Below are positions 1 to 10,804 of a stretch of 64,000 nucleotides of DNA, piece by piece (position 1 is the stretch's first letter; every line of letters starts with the position of its first letter). This stretch comes from Endomychus coccineus (taxonomy: Eukaryota; Arthropoda; Insecta; Coleoptera; Endomychidae): assembly GCA_958510875.1 (NCBI GenBank), contig OY294070.1:16173631-16237630 (forward strand), written 5' to 3'. The notes under the pieces were generated by a model. The model did not search any database and was not told the origin of the DNA. It worked only from the letters and a program-made list of their open reading frames with translations. The translations under genes and the position numbers were made by a program.

Positions 1-269
1 TACAGTACTCAGGAATATCTAAATCGAGATTGCCAATAAAATAGTAATATTTTGTTTTTATCTAATTTATTTACCTGTGTGTTCCTTTAACTTCTGGTGT
101 TATTTAATGTTTTGTTTATCCAATTGTATCTATTATTGTGTGTAATTTTAAATTATTTATTTAATATTTACTTTAATCCTTAATATAGGTCAAATGCATA
201 CTTCTTGTTTTTTTGGTGACGTATTTCATTTTTTTGAGACAATCATATTGAAAAATAAAAGTATTCTTA
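1..269. other. AT-rich sequence, nothing recognised
   Basis: AT-rich DNA with no coding frame or repeat that I can support. It adjoins the mariner fragment that begins near position 270. Confidence 0.4.
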
Positions 270-592
270 TTCTTAATACGATTTCGGGAATCCTTCAAAA
301 TTCAAATCTGGAGAATATGGTGGATGACGAACCAATTCGTAGCGCAATTCATGCAATATTGCCAGTGCGACTGTGGATCTGTGCGCCGGTGCGTTGTCCT
401 GGTGGAATATCACTTTTTTCTTTGCCAAATGCGACCGCTTTCGCTTCAAATCGGTGTCGAATCGATCCAGCAGTTCTGCACAATATGGACGATACCGTGT
501 GCATCCCAAAAAACAGTCGCCATCGCGGTGTGTTAAACGATCTTTTTGATGTTAGTCTTCGAGATGCGTACAGCAGGTTCGGAGCCTATTAG
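270..592 (-). pseudogene. mariner transposase fragment
   Basis: Mariner transposases cut and paste their own DNA using a DD34D catalytic triad. The minus-strand frame at 509-273 shows the central block: HQDNAPAH (second catalytic Asp), then HELRYELVRHPPYSPDL. The frame leaves the family consensus straight after SPDL and jumps to NFEGFPKSY, which resembles the C-terminal YFKGLPKSYY of the 43-kb mariner here. The segment carrying the third Asp is therefore deleted. The N-terminal DNA-binding domain and both terminal repeats are absent. The similarity to the copy at 42.98-44.88 kb suggests the same mariner lineage. It cannot be active. Confidence 0.85.
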
Positions 593-599
593 GGATTAT

Positions 600-925
600 T
601 TAGTCCCCAGTTTTCATGCTCATCGGGTATTTCGTTTCCCCTTATTCCAGAGTGACAGGGAACCCTGCATAGGGTGAGTCTCCGCTAAGGTTGTCCAGCG
701 TGCTGATGCCCTCCCACACTAACTTCGATGTGATGCTCATGCTACCCAGCGCAGCGAAGCCTTTTTTGTTGTCTGTGTATATGCTGATAGGGTTTGCGTC
801 TTTTTTCTCTGCGCTGTTTGGGCAGAGTGCGTTATGGCCAGTATCTCTGCTTGGAAGAAGGTGGCGTATTTGCCCAAAGGTATAGTAATACGTTCACCTG
901 GGCGTTTGCGGTATATCCTTGCTAC
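600..925 (-). pseudogene. non-LTR retrotransposon RNase H remnant
   Basis: The minus strand encodes pieces of an RNase H domain of the kind found after the RT in I/R1/LOA-type non-LTR elements. One frame reads GKYATFFQAEILAI, a second reads IYTDNKKGFAALGS and TSKLVWEGISTLDNL, and a third ends in SGIRGNEIPDE. These are the usual order of family motifs (FQAE, TDS, SGI/RGNE.AD), but they are spread over three frames. This is therefore a frameshifted relic with no intact RT beside it. The exact clade is not certain. Confidence 0.75.
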
Positions 926-1264
926 CCAAGATTTTTAGTATAATTCAAACGAGGTGCTCTCTAGTAATTATAACACAAGATGTTCAGAGATTTGTATTAT
1001 CATACAAGTTCTTCACCTGCAACTTTAAATATTCTATAGGGATTCTATCCAAAAATATTTGTTGTTTATTTCAAACGAGGCTATATAGTTACATCTCGAG
1101 GGTTCCCATACACTGCGCAGCTATCGAGGTTTACTCTGGACCACCGAACAACCGGAGGCATTAGATCATCCATTTATTTCACATAGCTGACCTGGAACTG
1201 TTTATCTCTGGAGAGAACAACCCCATCAGGCTCTCAACGTGATTTAAAAATATACACGACCCGT
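926..1264. other. no recognisable feature
   Basis: Lies between two non-LTR scraps. Only short frames are present and none resembles a protein I know. It may be decayed retrotransposon sequence. Confidence 0.3.
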
Positions 1265-1690
1265 TGGCATGGAGTTGGGATTGGACAGTATGCTAGTGTG
1301 CAGTGTTTCCTTTGAGGAAACGACCCTCTCCGGAAGTCCATGAGACCATGCAGGTTGCCGACGGAAGCATCTTTGAACGTCTTGATGCTGGAGAGACCTA
1401 TCGATACCTGGGAATTGAACACCGTCTTAATTATGACGATTCCCAAGTGAAGGTCGCTCTCCGCGGTAAGTACAGAAACCTTGTTCGAACCATTTGGTCG
1501 TCTGAACTCTCGAGTGAGCCGTTCCGGTGCTGCTCTACTCTTTTGGAGTGATGAAATGGACGGTCGATGAGTTGAATAGACTTGACAAAGACACCCGGAA
1601 AATGATGCATATCCATTACTTCTCGCATTTATCTGCCACGTCACCGGGGACTTGGTAATGTATGGCTTTATTGATGGTTGGTGATAAATA
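1265..1690 (+). pseudogene. non-LTR retrotransposon RT C-terminal remnant
   Basis: The plus strand resembles the region after the RT palm in R2/R4-like non-LTR elements. A frame around 1345-1500 reads ETYRYLGIEHRLNYDDSQVK. A second frame from about 1520 reads PVLLYSFGVMKWTVDELNR and LDKDTRKMMHIH, ending SATSPGTW and then a stop. The YRYLGI, VLLYSFG and LD.DTRKMM blocks are in the order expected for the family. At least one frameshift near 1500 separates them. No catalytic RT motif is left. The clade is inferred from motif style only. Confidence 0.7.
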
Positions 1691-1756
1691 AAATTACATT
1701 AGACTTCAGATACCGAATAAACGAGTGTTCAGCGCAAACCTTATGCTGCTAGCTAT

Positions 1757-1825
1757 CACGATGGCAGGGTGAAAAGTCCATGAAAAATAAAACAGATGGC
1801 GCCACAATCGAAAATCCCATGTGAC
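1757..1825 (+). mobile_element. mariner 5' terminal sequence (relic)
   Basis: This stretch matches the right terminus of the 43-kb mariner with scattered substitutions. It shares the GGGTGAA motif, a run reading TGAAAAATAAAACAGATGGC, and CACAATCGAAAAT. It is probably the 5' end of a second mariner whose middle survives at about 2770-2930 on the same strand. Confidence 0.6.
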
Positions 1826-1899
1826 CGCAAGCAACGTGCTCTCCGCGGGTCTCGACATAAGTAACCCCTTGGGGCGAAACTAACAGTTGCCACTGCAAA

Positions 1900-2640
1900 A
1901 GATCCGGTGAACTGGGCACCAACTACATTTCAGCTATAAAATCAGGACCCTGTGCCTTCTTATCCCAGGGATGCTGGTCGGAACGGATTCACGGACATGG
2001 TAGACACATGCAGAAGGCCAAACTTGAACGAGGCCGGCGATGGTTCGTAAACGTAATTTAGGCTAACACGAGCAGGCGAGAGGGGCTATTCCTCAGTTGT
2101 TAGGGGGAATAGTCAGCAAGTACGGTGCCCACTGCGCCATATGTATGTAGGTGATCGCTCAAAGTAGCCTTTGCGGATCGAGCGGGAAGAAAAAAGGTAC
2201 CTCTGCGAAACGTCAGGTAAACGGTGCACCACATATCGTTTACCCATAAAAACCAGGGCGCAATGCCTTCCCATGCCAGACGACTGGACGAAATGGATTC
2301 ACGGCCGTGGTGACATATGCGGTAGACTACTTGAACGAAGCCGAACGATTACTCGTAACGCTCCTGGTAAAACAGGTAAATACGAGGAGGTGGAGTTGGC
2401 TATAGCCCAGAAGGGGCAATAATATAGTCTAGCAAGCAGAGCCCGAAGTGGGTCTCTGCGTGGGTAAATGCTGCACTACATGGCTTTACTCCTAAGGTTC
2501 GGTGTCGGTGCTTCTTATCCCAGTAATTGATTCGCAGCCAGGGCAATGAAATGATAAGAGGCCGGCGGCTACTCGTCAAACGAAGTAGTTGTAAAATGAC
2601 ACGAACACGAGTAGGCAGGGGGAGAGGGGCCTAGATGGTT
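1900..2640 (+). repeat. three diverged direct repeats, period about 250-300 bp
   Basis: Related blocks begin near 1955, 2255 and 2505. Each holds, in order, a CTTATCCCAG-like or CTTCCCATG-like start, a GGATTCACGG-like block (weakest in the third), GAGGCCGGCG or GAAGCCGAAC, and an (A)CTCGTAA-like block. Copies one and three also end GCAGG(C/G)GAGAGGGGC-like. They are too diverged to date. They could be decayed 5' regions of the neighbouring non-LTR element. I recognise no protein. Confidence 0.45.
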
Positions 2641-2769
2641 CAAAAGACTGTCTCCTCTCCAATAAAGACGTTGGTCTCTGGCGGGCAGTTGGCGTGCTGT
2701 TGAAGTAGCAGAGGGCCCTGCGTAGCATGTCTAAAGTCTAGCGACGGGTGGACAGGGGGAGCATTCCTC

Positions 2770-2932
2770 CAGTTATAATCGTGTTGGATCGATTGGACGC
2801 CGATTTGAAGTGAAAGCGACTGCATTTGGCAAAGAAAAAAGTGCTTTTCCACCAGGGCAACGCACCGGCGCACAAGTCCGCAGTCGCAATAGCATAATTG
2901 CATGAATTGCGCTACGAATTGGTCAGTATCTA
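2770..2932 (+). pseudogene. mariner transposase fragment
   Basis: The plus frame reads LDRLDADLK, a stop, then HLAKKKVLFHQGNAPAHKS, AVAIA, a stop, and LHELRYELV. This is the second catalytic block of mariner with HQD changed to HQG, so the Asp is lost, and with two in-frame stops. It ends just before the solo LTR at 2951. With the terminal piece at 1757-1825 it may be one mariner interrupted by the repeats at 1.9-2.6 kb. Confidence 0.75.
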
Positions 2933-2950
2933 TACAGTTTGAGTATATAT

Positions 2951-4562
2951 TGTTATTAAAAAGGCTTTACCTTTTTATTTATAAATTATGAATTAATGAT
3001 ATTTTGTTCAATTTTAATTTTACTTTAATTTTATTCTACCGGCTAACTTTTTATTTTGATTTGATTTATTTGAATTTATATTTTATATGTTTGATTTGTT
3101 TTGATTGATTTGAATAAAAATGATCTTTTTATATTATATGGAATTAAACACAATATTTTGTTTGAATGTTAAAAGTTTCTATATTTTAATATTAATGACT
3201 ATGTTATTATCTCAGGTTACAGATTTTACGATTTATATTTTATGTTCTAAAATTTCTATGTTTGACCTCAAAACTACTTAATATTAATTCTTGTTTACAA
3301 ACGACAATCTTACATTCAGATATACAAATAACGATACAATGAGGATATTATAAATAAACTTACTTTTAGTTATATTCAATAATATGAGAGAAAATGTTGG
3401 CAATGTTCAGTTGATTTTATATCTTCTTGGTTATTTGATTATTCACTTTAGAACATGCTCTGCTTTGAAAACATACACAAGGTAAACTATGTTGTTACTT
3501 CTTTATAAATTCAGGAACTGTTCATAATAAATTGTTAACTTGTTTTATTCTTTTAAGATATAAAACTTCTTCAATAATATACTGGAACGCTATCGAAGAC
3601 TGGATATTCTACGATGCTACTTATTAACTGTGGTTATTATAACCTTAAACTTTGTTATGAAGACTCAGGAACTGATTCGTAGGAATAATTTACTTGCTTC
3701 GGTTACTTTAACTTGTCGAAGCTACAGAGACTACTTGAGTTCTCCGATGTTACCAAAAACTAAGGTTATGGAAATATACTTGAGCTGCAGAAGATGCTTT
3801 GGATCTCAGATGTAAATGCAAACTGTTTGGTTTTCCTTCCTGTTTCCTTTTTATAGGACCCACAAAGGGAAGCCATGTCATTTCCAACCAATGAGGTGCT
3901 TCCTTTCTTAATCTAGGATGTTTTGGTCATTGTTGGATTTTGACAGAACTTTTTAATTGTTGAGCCTTTGAAGTATCTAAATTGTCTCGACCAATCAAAA
4001 TTGAGTATTCTAGAAATTTTGAATTATTGAAGATTTTCAAATTATTTAAAGTGATGATGCATTCTCCTATTTAAATTAATATTGCTCACATTTTTCCACA
4101 TATTTTGGTATAAGATAACCTATGATTAGGTTCATATTAACTTGATTATTCCAATATTTATATCAATTTTGACATTTGTCAATTCTTAAATCTAATACAT
4201 AATATAAAATATAAATAACAATTATATAACATTGTAGAACTCAAATCTCCTAATTCTATCTTAAGTCTATAACATATGTTAATATTTTGTGCTATCTTCT
4301 GATAGTCTTTGATTCATTTTAATAAAGATTTCCTCCTTCGTATCACTGTACGTTTATCCACTTTCAATGTTTCTTGTTTACACTTCTTATTCTAAATTAC
4401 ATTCTGGTTTAATTTTGTTATGCATTGTTTAATACCTTATACTACCTATAATTTAACTTTTAATTCCATATTTTATATATTTTATTAATCTTTTCTAATT
4501 TTAATGTTTCGGTGAGTTCAAATTTTATCATTTTATGTTATGTAGGAAATGAAATCATAACA
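2951..4562 (-). mobile_element. solo LTR (copy 1), minus strand, TSD ATAT
   Basis: On the minus strand the repeat starts TGTTATGATT and ends TTTTTAATAACA, the short inverted TG...CA ends typical of LTRs. It is flanked by ATAT at 2947-2950 and at 4563-4566, as expected from a 4-bp integration duplication. It aligns over its length with LTR copy 3 (60.86-62.34 kb) and partly with copy 2 (24.0-25.1 kb). A TATA box (TATAAAAA on the minus strand, plus position about 3848-3857) lies mid-repeat. No gag or pol adjoins it, so this is a solo LTR left by recombination. The superfamily is not certain; the 4-bp TSD would suit Gypsy. Confidence 0.8.
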
Positions 4563-4566
4563 ATAT

Positions 4567-5570
4567 GTTACCATCTATAAACCTCCGCGGAAGCAGCTTA
4601 AATCGTTTCGTATTTAGTGATAATCGTCAGGCTATGTTCCTGCGGAATGTTTCAAATTGAAATTTGAATTTATATATAATTAAGCTGACAGTATAACAGT
4701 ACAGGAATGGGATTGCATTTTCTACAATGCCAGTGATTACATGATCCAAGTTAGCTATATGCGTCCCGATGATATCATGTTCTTTGAATGATAGAAGACG
4801 TTTTTCTTCACGAAACCAAAAACTCTGGAGTGATATCAAGCATAAGGTGCCACACCATTCACACAAATTGAAAAAGAAGCCCACATATGGTTAGAATATT
4901 GTATTTCATCTCTCTCTGAAGGGTTCAAAGGAGGTATCAAGCGGATCTAGGTCAGGAAACTTGCCGACAAAAAGTGAACTAGTTAGAAAATACTGATTCA
5001 ATCTCAACTTCCTACATCAATGGCTAATTGCATAGTTCAAGCTTTTTCATCATGCCAGTAGCATCTGGTTCCCGAATTCGCCACCATATCCCGTGATGCA
5101 TTATTATTCGTCCGAAGTTATCGCTCTGACGTATAAACCCACGGTCGGGTGAACGTGTAATTGCCTTCACACTCAATTAACAAAAGTTGGCACGATTCAA
5201 TATATCAGTATGTGCAAGTTGATTCATTGTGAGAATAATTTTATGAGTATATTTTCTAATATGACAATAACAATGAAACGAATCATCGTGGTTTGAAATG
5301 GATTAATGTCTAAGAGCTAAATATACTTCTGATAAGAAATGAATTAATGTAAGTTCAATAATAACTTCGAAACACAATACAATGTTATCTGACATGAATC
5401 CTAACCTTGATAACATTTAACTTGTTAAATGGAAATTTATAAATTAACAAACTATAGCAATTATGTTAATAGGCATTATCGAGAATGTTTGCGATGGTTC
5501 TTCAGGTTTGCTATGTTCCAATTGACCCTGTATGTGACTTCCTTCACTATTCGTATAGTTTAGGTTCTAG
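4567..5570. other. no recognisable feature
   Basis: AT-rich DNA with one short minus-strand frame (4884-4627) that resembles nothing I know. No terminal repeats or RNA gene seen. Confidence 0.35.
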
Positions 5571-5577
5571 GAGCTAG

Positions 5578-5845
5578 ACCGTTGATTATCCCTGGCCCTT
5601 ATACACATGTGCAGGAAAGTCCATCAAGCGGCAACGTTATCGCAGGTTAGTTTGTTAAATTTTCATATATTTTTGGGAAACACTAGATTAGGTTAGTACT
5701 GATAGGTTATTTGAAGATAGGTATTTATAATTGTTTGATTATCTCTGGCCCTTATACACATGCGCAGGAAAGTCCAAGCGGCAACGTTATCGCAGGTTAG
5801 TTTGTTGAATTTTTATATATTTTTGGGAAACACTAGGTTAGATCC
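5578..5845 (+). repeat. tandem duplication, about 154-bp period
   Basis: A block starting TTGATTATC(C/T)CTGGCCC and running through AAGCGGCAACGTTATCGCAG to GGGAAACACTAG occurs at about 5580 and again at about 5736. The copies differ by a few substitutions and a 3-base indel. Confidence 0.75.
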
Positions 5846-6044
5846 AATGGTTGAACTATCAAATTCCATTAGAATGGAGTACGGTGATTTTAGAGTTCGA
5901 CTCTAAAGAGATATTTTCGCTAGGCAAAATAAGCATTGTAGAAATGTATTGCATTTACTCAATACAGGTATGTTAGTTTTTTGTTAACGTTTACGTTTTC
6001 TTAATTGTTTACAGTTTTTAATTTAAAAATTTAGATTAGTTTGA

Positions 6045-6360
6045 GTTACTTTGGGATACGTTTCCGCAAACTTATTTTTCTATATGTACATTCAGAATAG
6101 TATTTAAAATATAAAAAAAATTAAAATTTCTGTAGAATTAATTTCCGTTATTCTAAAGTTTACAATATTTTATCAAAAAATGATAATGACATATTTCCGC
6201 AAGAAGTTTTTTGCGTGTTTATGTTTAGAAAAGTGTCTAGAATCTAAAGCAGAAACATGTTTTCATGTAACTTGTTTCAGTTATTCTGAAGTCGGGAAAA
6301 TGAAAGTTATGGATTTCCGCAGATTTTTTTTGTAATTTTCTGTTTGGGGAGGTTTCTCTT
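6045..6360 (+). repeat. degenerate repeats around TTTCCGCA
   Basis: TTTCCGCA occurs at about 6060, 6190 and 6314, each followed by a T-rich stretch and preceded by a similar A-rich tract. The spacing of about 125-130 bp suggests an old tandem array. Confidence 0.4.
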
Positions 6361-6649
6361 TGCTAAAAAAAAGACTCGGGGACTGCCGCGGTAAAGCTAT
6401 TGCATAGCATTTTTTCTCAACTTATGCAATTTTAATTATTTATTTATTTATAATTTATGCAGTATTTTTTTTCTTGACGTTCAGCATTTGATTTTGGTAC
6501 TGTTTCTTTTTTTTTTTAATAAACGAAGTGCATTTATTAATGAAGAAAGTGATGACAAAATAGTGAAAGAAAATGAGTGAGTACTCTATATTGTACATAG
6601 CTATTTTCGTGCGAGCTTCGTACATTCGTACCACGGTCGTACACACAGG

Positions 6650-7540
6650 TCTGGAAACTCGAGGTTGTTTCCTATGTGAGCAGTGAGTCGCTTACGCGTC
6701 GAATTTCGCGTAGTACCAAAAGACGCCACGTAGAGGAAACATAAAAGGCGTCACGTAAAAGTATCATCTTGATCTCTATGAAGAGTATTCTGTGACAAGT
6801 GTCAGTTGACTTGTAAACACAATTTTATACGGAAGTTTTAACGTTCAGATCTCGATAGCGCTTCCGGCTCCGGGATTTTCACGTGACCTATCGAAATTAG
6901 AAGGTTCGAATTGTATAAAAACACAATTGCATGAACGCCAGACGTCCTATGTAATTAACTACGAACGTAATCATTTTGACATATGCCTCAAGGAGGTCGC
7001 TGCGCATAAGTTAGAGTTTATACATTTTACCTACCTCTATTTTGTTAATTTGGGACGTTTCGAACCCCGTGCTGCCGGCGCCAGTTATAATAAAGTATTT
7101 TGGGCTATGGGCCGCTAGCTTTTACCCGCTTTCGATTATTAAAGTAGCTAGAAAATTCCCTTTCGTACGTCGCACGTAAGACGCTAGTAGCTGACAGCTG
7201 AAAATACCTCAAACTGTTTTAATTAAATTTTCCTATTTAATCGACTTTGGGGCCCGAGACTATGCTATTTAGCTGGCCCCGTTCATAAACTAACGACATG
7301 GAGCGAAAACCGCATGCGAAAACTCCTCGTTAAGACGTTCTATGTACCGTAAATTTGCACTTTTCTAACTCGCGAGCTACGCGCTCCTCACGTGAACGTC
7401 ATTCGATTTATCGAAAATTAACCAATTCAAAACAGTTTTCGACCCAGTTTGGGGCTATCACGACCTTTTAAAAGGTTCAAAGTTAACATTTCGAAACATT
7501 TCGACAATTTTAAGCTCGGCCGAGCTACATGGTAGGCGGA
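6650..7540 (+). repeat. dispersed repeat R, copy 1
   Basis: Shared with 26.09-26.72 kb and, in part, with 27.58-27.80 kb. This copy has a TATA-like TATAAAA at 6914-6920 and a conserved AACGCCAGACGTCCTATG soon after. It also has a GCCGGCGCCAGTTATAATAA block near 7075. No coding frame is shared between copies. It could be an LTR-like or MITE-like unit. I cannot assign a family. Confidence 0.6.
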
Positions 7541-7639
7541 GTGGTGGGTGTTAGGTTATTTTCGTTACGGTATTTCTTGATTCGGTCGCCGCGCTCAAAG
7601 CCCGCGATAAAAGCTATATGCAATAGCTTAAAAAAAACA

Positions 7640-8755
7640 TTTATATATAAGTGGTTTCAGCTAAGAAAAATTTCATCCCATTATTAATGCTTTGAAATCA
7701 TTTGTGAATCGATAATTACGGAATTTATCTCTACACATAGATATAGTGAGTGAATAATTCAATAATTCTTTGATACTCATCTAAATTTGAAGGAGATTGA
7801 ACGAAATGTCTAATTAATATTTCTATTTGCAACATTAGTGGGATATATACTGTGCGTTTCTGTCGATGATGTAAATCTATTTTTATTACGTCGGATTGTT
7901 AGACACTCCTATATCGAAATAAACCACAATAATATTGCAAATTGGTTATTAGGTAACGAGGTATCATTTGCGAAACGAGGTGAGCATTTAAAAACGATCA
8001 ATGACCTCTCGTTTATAGATTGATTGTTGGTGAAAATCCTTGGATATTGCAAAACATCATTTCTATCATATTGCAGGTTTGCATCTCGTCCGTAACGTTC
8101 GCAGAAATGCTTCCGAGAAGTAAATTATATTTGCTAATTTGAAATCGTTGAAATATGAAAACCTAATAAGAATTAATTCTGCTTTTCATGGAATTCCGAG
8201 TATAACGTGATTTGTACGTTTGTCTGGAATGAAATCTAGTTACCAGTTGCAGTTAAAGCGACGACATAACAAATGCTTCCGATGAGTTAAATGTGTTTAT
8301 TTGATACTTTCCTGAAATCCTTGGAAAGTAAACAAGAATTTTTTCGATTCTCATGAACTTGAGTAAGTTCGTCTTGTTCGTTTGTTAGCGATTATAAAGA
8401 CGTTGAAAAGTAAGCAAAAACTCTTTTGTTTTTTCATCCGATTCTGAGTGACATTTCGTTATTTTGTCTGCGATGAAATCTTGTTGTCCTGTATCGGAAA
8501 AAGTTACACCAATTAATTATAAAATATCTCCTTTTGTCTTGTCGTCTTGTACATAGATTATTGAACGTCACTTTGAGCCAGCAAATTTATAAAAACGAAG
8601 TTGGGAAACTTCAGCAAATAACTTTGGACTATGGTTACGACAAATCTTACATCAATAACAAAAACACGTAAAACATTAGACTCAAAAGTTTTTCATCATT
8701 ATTCAGTAAATAATACATTTCAAAATTCCTAAATTTGCGAAACAACCCGTTTTAG
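7640..8755. other. no assignable feature; weak internal repetition
   Basis: The one longer frame (7838-8023) resembles nothing known. Phrases such as ATGCTTCCGA (about 8105 and 8274) and GATGAAATCTTGTTG-like (about 8235 and 8470) recur loosely, suggesting a very old duplication. Confidence 0.3.
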
Positions 8756-8759
8756 ATCT

Positions 8760-8995
8760 AAGAACAAGCTAACACCGTTTAGGCAGCAACGTAGATACAG
8801 TTTCAGACTTCCACAAATCCTGGATTTACAAAGTCTATTGTGAATCGTGTTCAAAATGCTATGTAAACCAAACTAGAAAGAACATTCTAACATGAAGAAA
8901 TATATTTGTGAAAAATCAATGTTAGCCAAACATACTTTAAATTAGTTTGAATGCAGTTTACACCATTTTAAAGGAAATTTGTAACAAACTATTGT
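8760..8995 (+). pseudogene. GIY-YIG endonuclease remnant (Penelope-like)
   Basis: From 8821 the plus frame reads WIYKVYCESCSKCYVNQTRK and stops after NILT. This is the start of a GIY-YIG nuclease domain as used by Penelope-like retroelements to nick target DNA. The GIY is changed to WIY, and YIG to YVN, so the active-site Tyr pair persists but the glycines do not. The rest is stop-ridden. It is distinct from the three PLE families elsewhere in the window. Confidence 0.6.
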
Positions 8996-9097
8996 CACTT
9001 ATAATTACACGAGAGCTAGAGTGTAATTCGGTAAGACAATTTAATGAATATGTGAATCAATAAATTAAAAAATAAGATGTAAATTAGTTTATTTAAT

Positions 9098-10303
9098 TTA
9101 ACGGAAAAGTACAATTGTTGAAAACACAATTATTAAAAAAAGCTTGATTTTCAAGACTTTCTTGTCTTTTGTTAATAGTTTGCTGCATGCTAGTATTTTG
9201 AGCGGTGGTAGTAACTGTCTAACTGTTTCCTGGACGGTAGTACGAATGGAACCAATGATTTTTTTATGATGTTCTTCATCTAACTGAAGGTACGGTTTTA
9301 ATGACGATGGGTTGCTATGTCCCGTAATTTTCACAAGTTTTTGTTCACCTATACTACTCCTGGACAATTCAGTTACGGCGGCAGCTCGATTAGAATGGTT
9401 CGTAATTTTCACCCGCTTGACATCAAGTCCAATATTTTTCGCCGAGGATTTGGTCCATTTAGATATTTCATTTATCCCAATAGGAGAATTCTTATACCAT
9501 CCTTTCGAATTTGTTTTTTGCCAGAAAGGATTTGGAGTTAAAAAAAAATTTTCACATGCGATATTGTTTCCCCGTCTTCCCATAATTTGTTTAAACAATT
9601 GTACTGGACATACACAATCTTCTTCAGTGTTTGCTACCAACCATTTACTGTCGGCCAACTTCTGATTTCCACCTTGTGCGTCTTCGAAAACACTGGGTTA
9701 TATTCAACTCTTCCGGTCTTTCTTCCATGGTTGTCTGTCTCGATTTTAAAATAGAATACCTTACAATTTGCTGCTTCTCCACCTCTCCAAGCCAATTCAT
9801 AGGCATCAATATGATAAAATTTTCTTTGAAGGCCTACAGGTTCTTCTTCACTCCAGAATAGTGCCATTTCAAAAATTTCTTGTTTTGTGAGAGCCTTAGA
9901 ACTCAACTTCCTTTTTTCTGGGATTGCTTGCAAAATTTTGCGTTTTGTGTCGCGTGCATTTCTCGCTTTCTTAAACTGTATGTCCTTGAACGGATTAAAA
10001 ATTCTTTTATATTCTTTGAAGAACTTCTCTTGTAACATTTTTGCTGAAGTGTTCCAAATCGTTTTGACTGCACTCTCTTTATAGTCTTCTCCATTGTTCT
10101 TCTTCATGTTGAATGCCCAGTCACATAAAATAGAAGCTAACTCTTCAGTGGAAATTTCTGCAATGAGTTCATGTTTTTTTTTTCAAACAAAACATCGCAA
10201 ATTGTCGCCAAATTGACGTAGTTGAATTCACAGTATTGCGAGGCACATTATTATTGATGGCTTCTTCAATTTCTCCACTCGAAGACTGTCCAAATCGCGA
10301 CAT
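9098..10303 (-). pseudogene. Crypton-type tyrosine recombinase, frameshifted
   Basis: The minus strand encodes a tyrosine recombinase resembling the Crypton-derived KIAA1958-like/DUF3504 proteins. The start chosen is MSRFGQSSSGEI (10303). The N-terminal part (SIWRQFAMFC, then a frame change in a run of ten T on the plus strand near 10174-10183) resembles the SAM-like DNA-binding domain. Next come the segments LWSEEEP-like and AWRGGEA (candidate first Arg), GRVEYNPVFSK, a second frame change near 9688, KLADSKWLVANTEEDCVCPV, then TNHSNRAAA (the HxxR box) and KITGHSNPSSLKPYLQL (second His and nucleophile Tyr). All catalytic residues are recognisable. It is divergent to the recombinase at 10.8 kb, with about 500 bp between the two starts. 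Confidence 0.75.
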
Positions 10304-10384
10304 TTCCACAAATAAGATACTTTTCTGACAACGCAAGTTTGAGAAAAACTGACATAACGTCATCAAAAATTTGTTTTCCTACAA

Positions 10385-10495
10385 GCGTGCGTGATTCACC
10401 CTCTACCCGCACGCAATTCAGTTTGGAAAGTGTCATTTTCCCACAGTTGTGCGGGAAAAGTTTTCCCACACTAGTGCGGGAAAAACATTTATATG
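10385..10495. repeat. GTGCGGGAAA palindromes between two recombinase genes
   Basis: Two adjacent hairpins: TTTTCCCACAGTTGTGCGGG followed by AAAA (about 10435-10458), and GTTTTCCCACACTAGTGCGG followed by GAAAAAC (about 10459-10486). Just upstream is a CGTGCG/CGCACG pair (10385-10420). The same GTGCGGGAAA word forms the long palindrome at 12.0 kb. Possible recombinase binding sites or terminator-like hairpins; this is inference. Confidence 0.6.
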
Positions 10496-10769
10496 ATATC
10501 CTCGTAAAATATAAGTGGTGGGTGACAAAATATGAAAGTTCAAGCTTTTTTGTTGCAATACTAAGTGAGTTTGTTCAAAATCATCCATCATTTTGCACTA
10601 TTTATTGAAAAAATGAACAAATATTGATAAATAAAAATGTATTGTTATGAAAATCACCCTATATATAGGCTTCGATTGATCTGATAACGAGTAGGTAACA
10701 ATTGATGTTGTCATGCCGATCAATACACAAATTTGTTTGTAATTGTCAGAGTGACAGACAAAGCGTTAC

Positions 10770-10804
10770 TTATATAAAATTTTCGATTCAGTGAAATTGC
10801 CACA
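10770..10804 (+). promoter_or_regulatory. putative TATA box and start context
   Basis: TATATAAAAT at about 10771 lies 33 bp before CCACAATGG at 10800-10808, the start chosen for the plus-strand recombinase. The purine at -3 and G at +4 suit eukaryotic initiation. Function is inferred. Confidence 0.4.

Noticed and set aside
3630..3815. 61-residue plus frame
   Set aside because: Antisense of the solo LTR; the homologous LTRs do not keep it open.
5880..5920. tRNA-like GAGTTCGACTC (T-arm style)
   Set aside because: No A-box, acceptor stem or anticodon arm can be placed around it.
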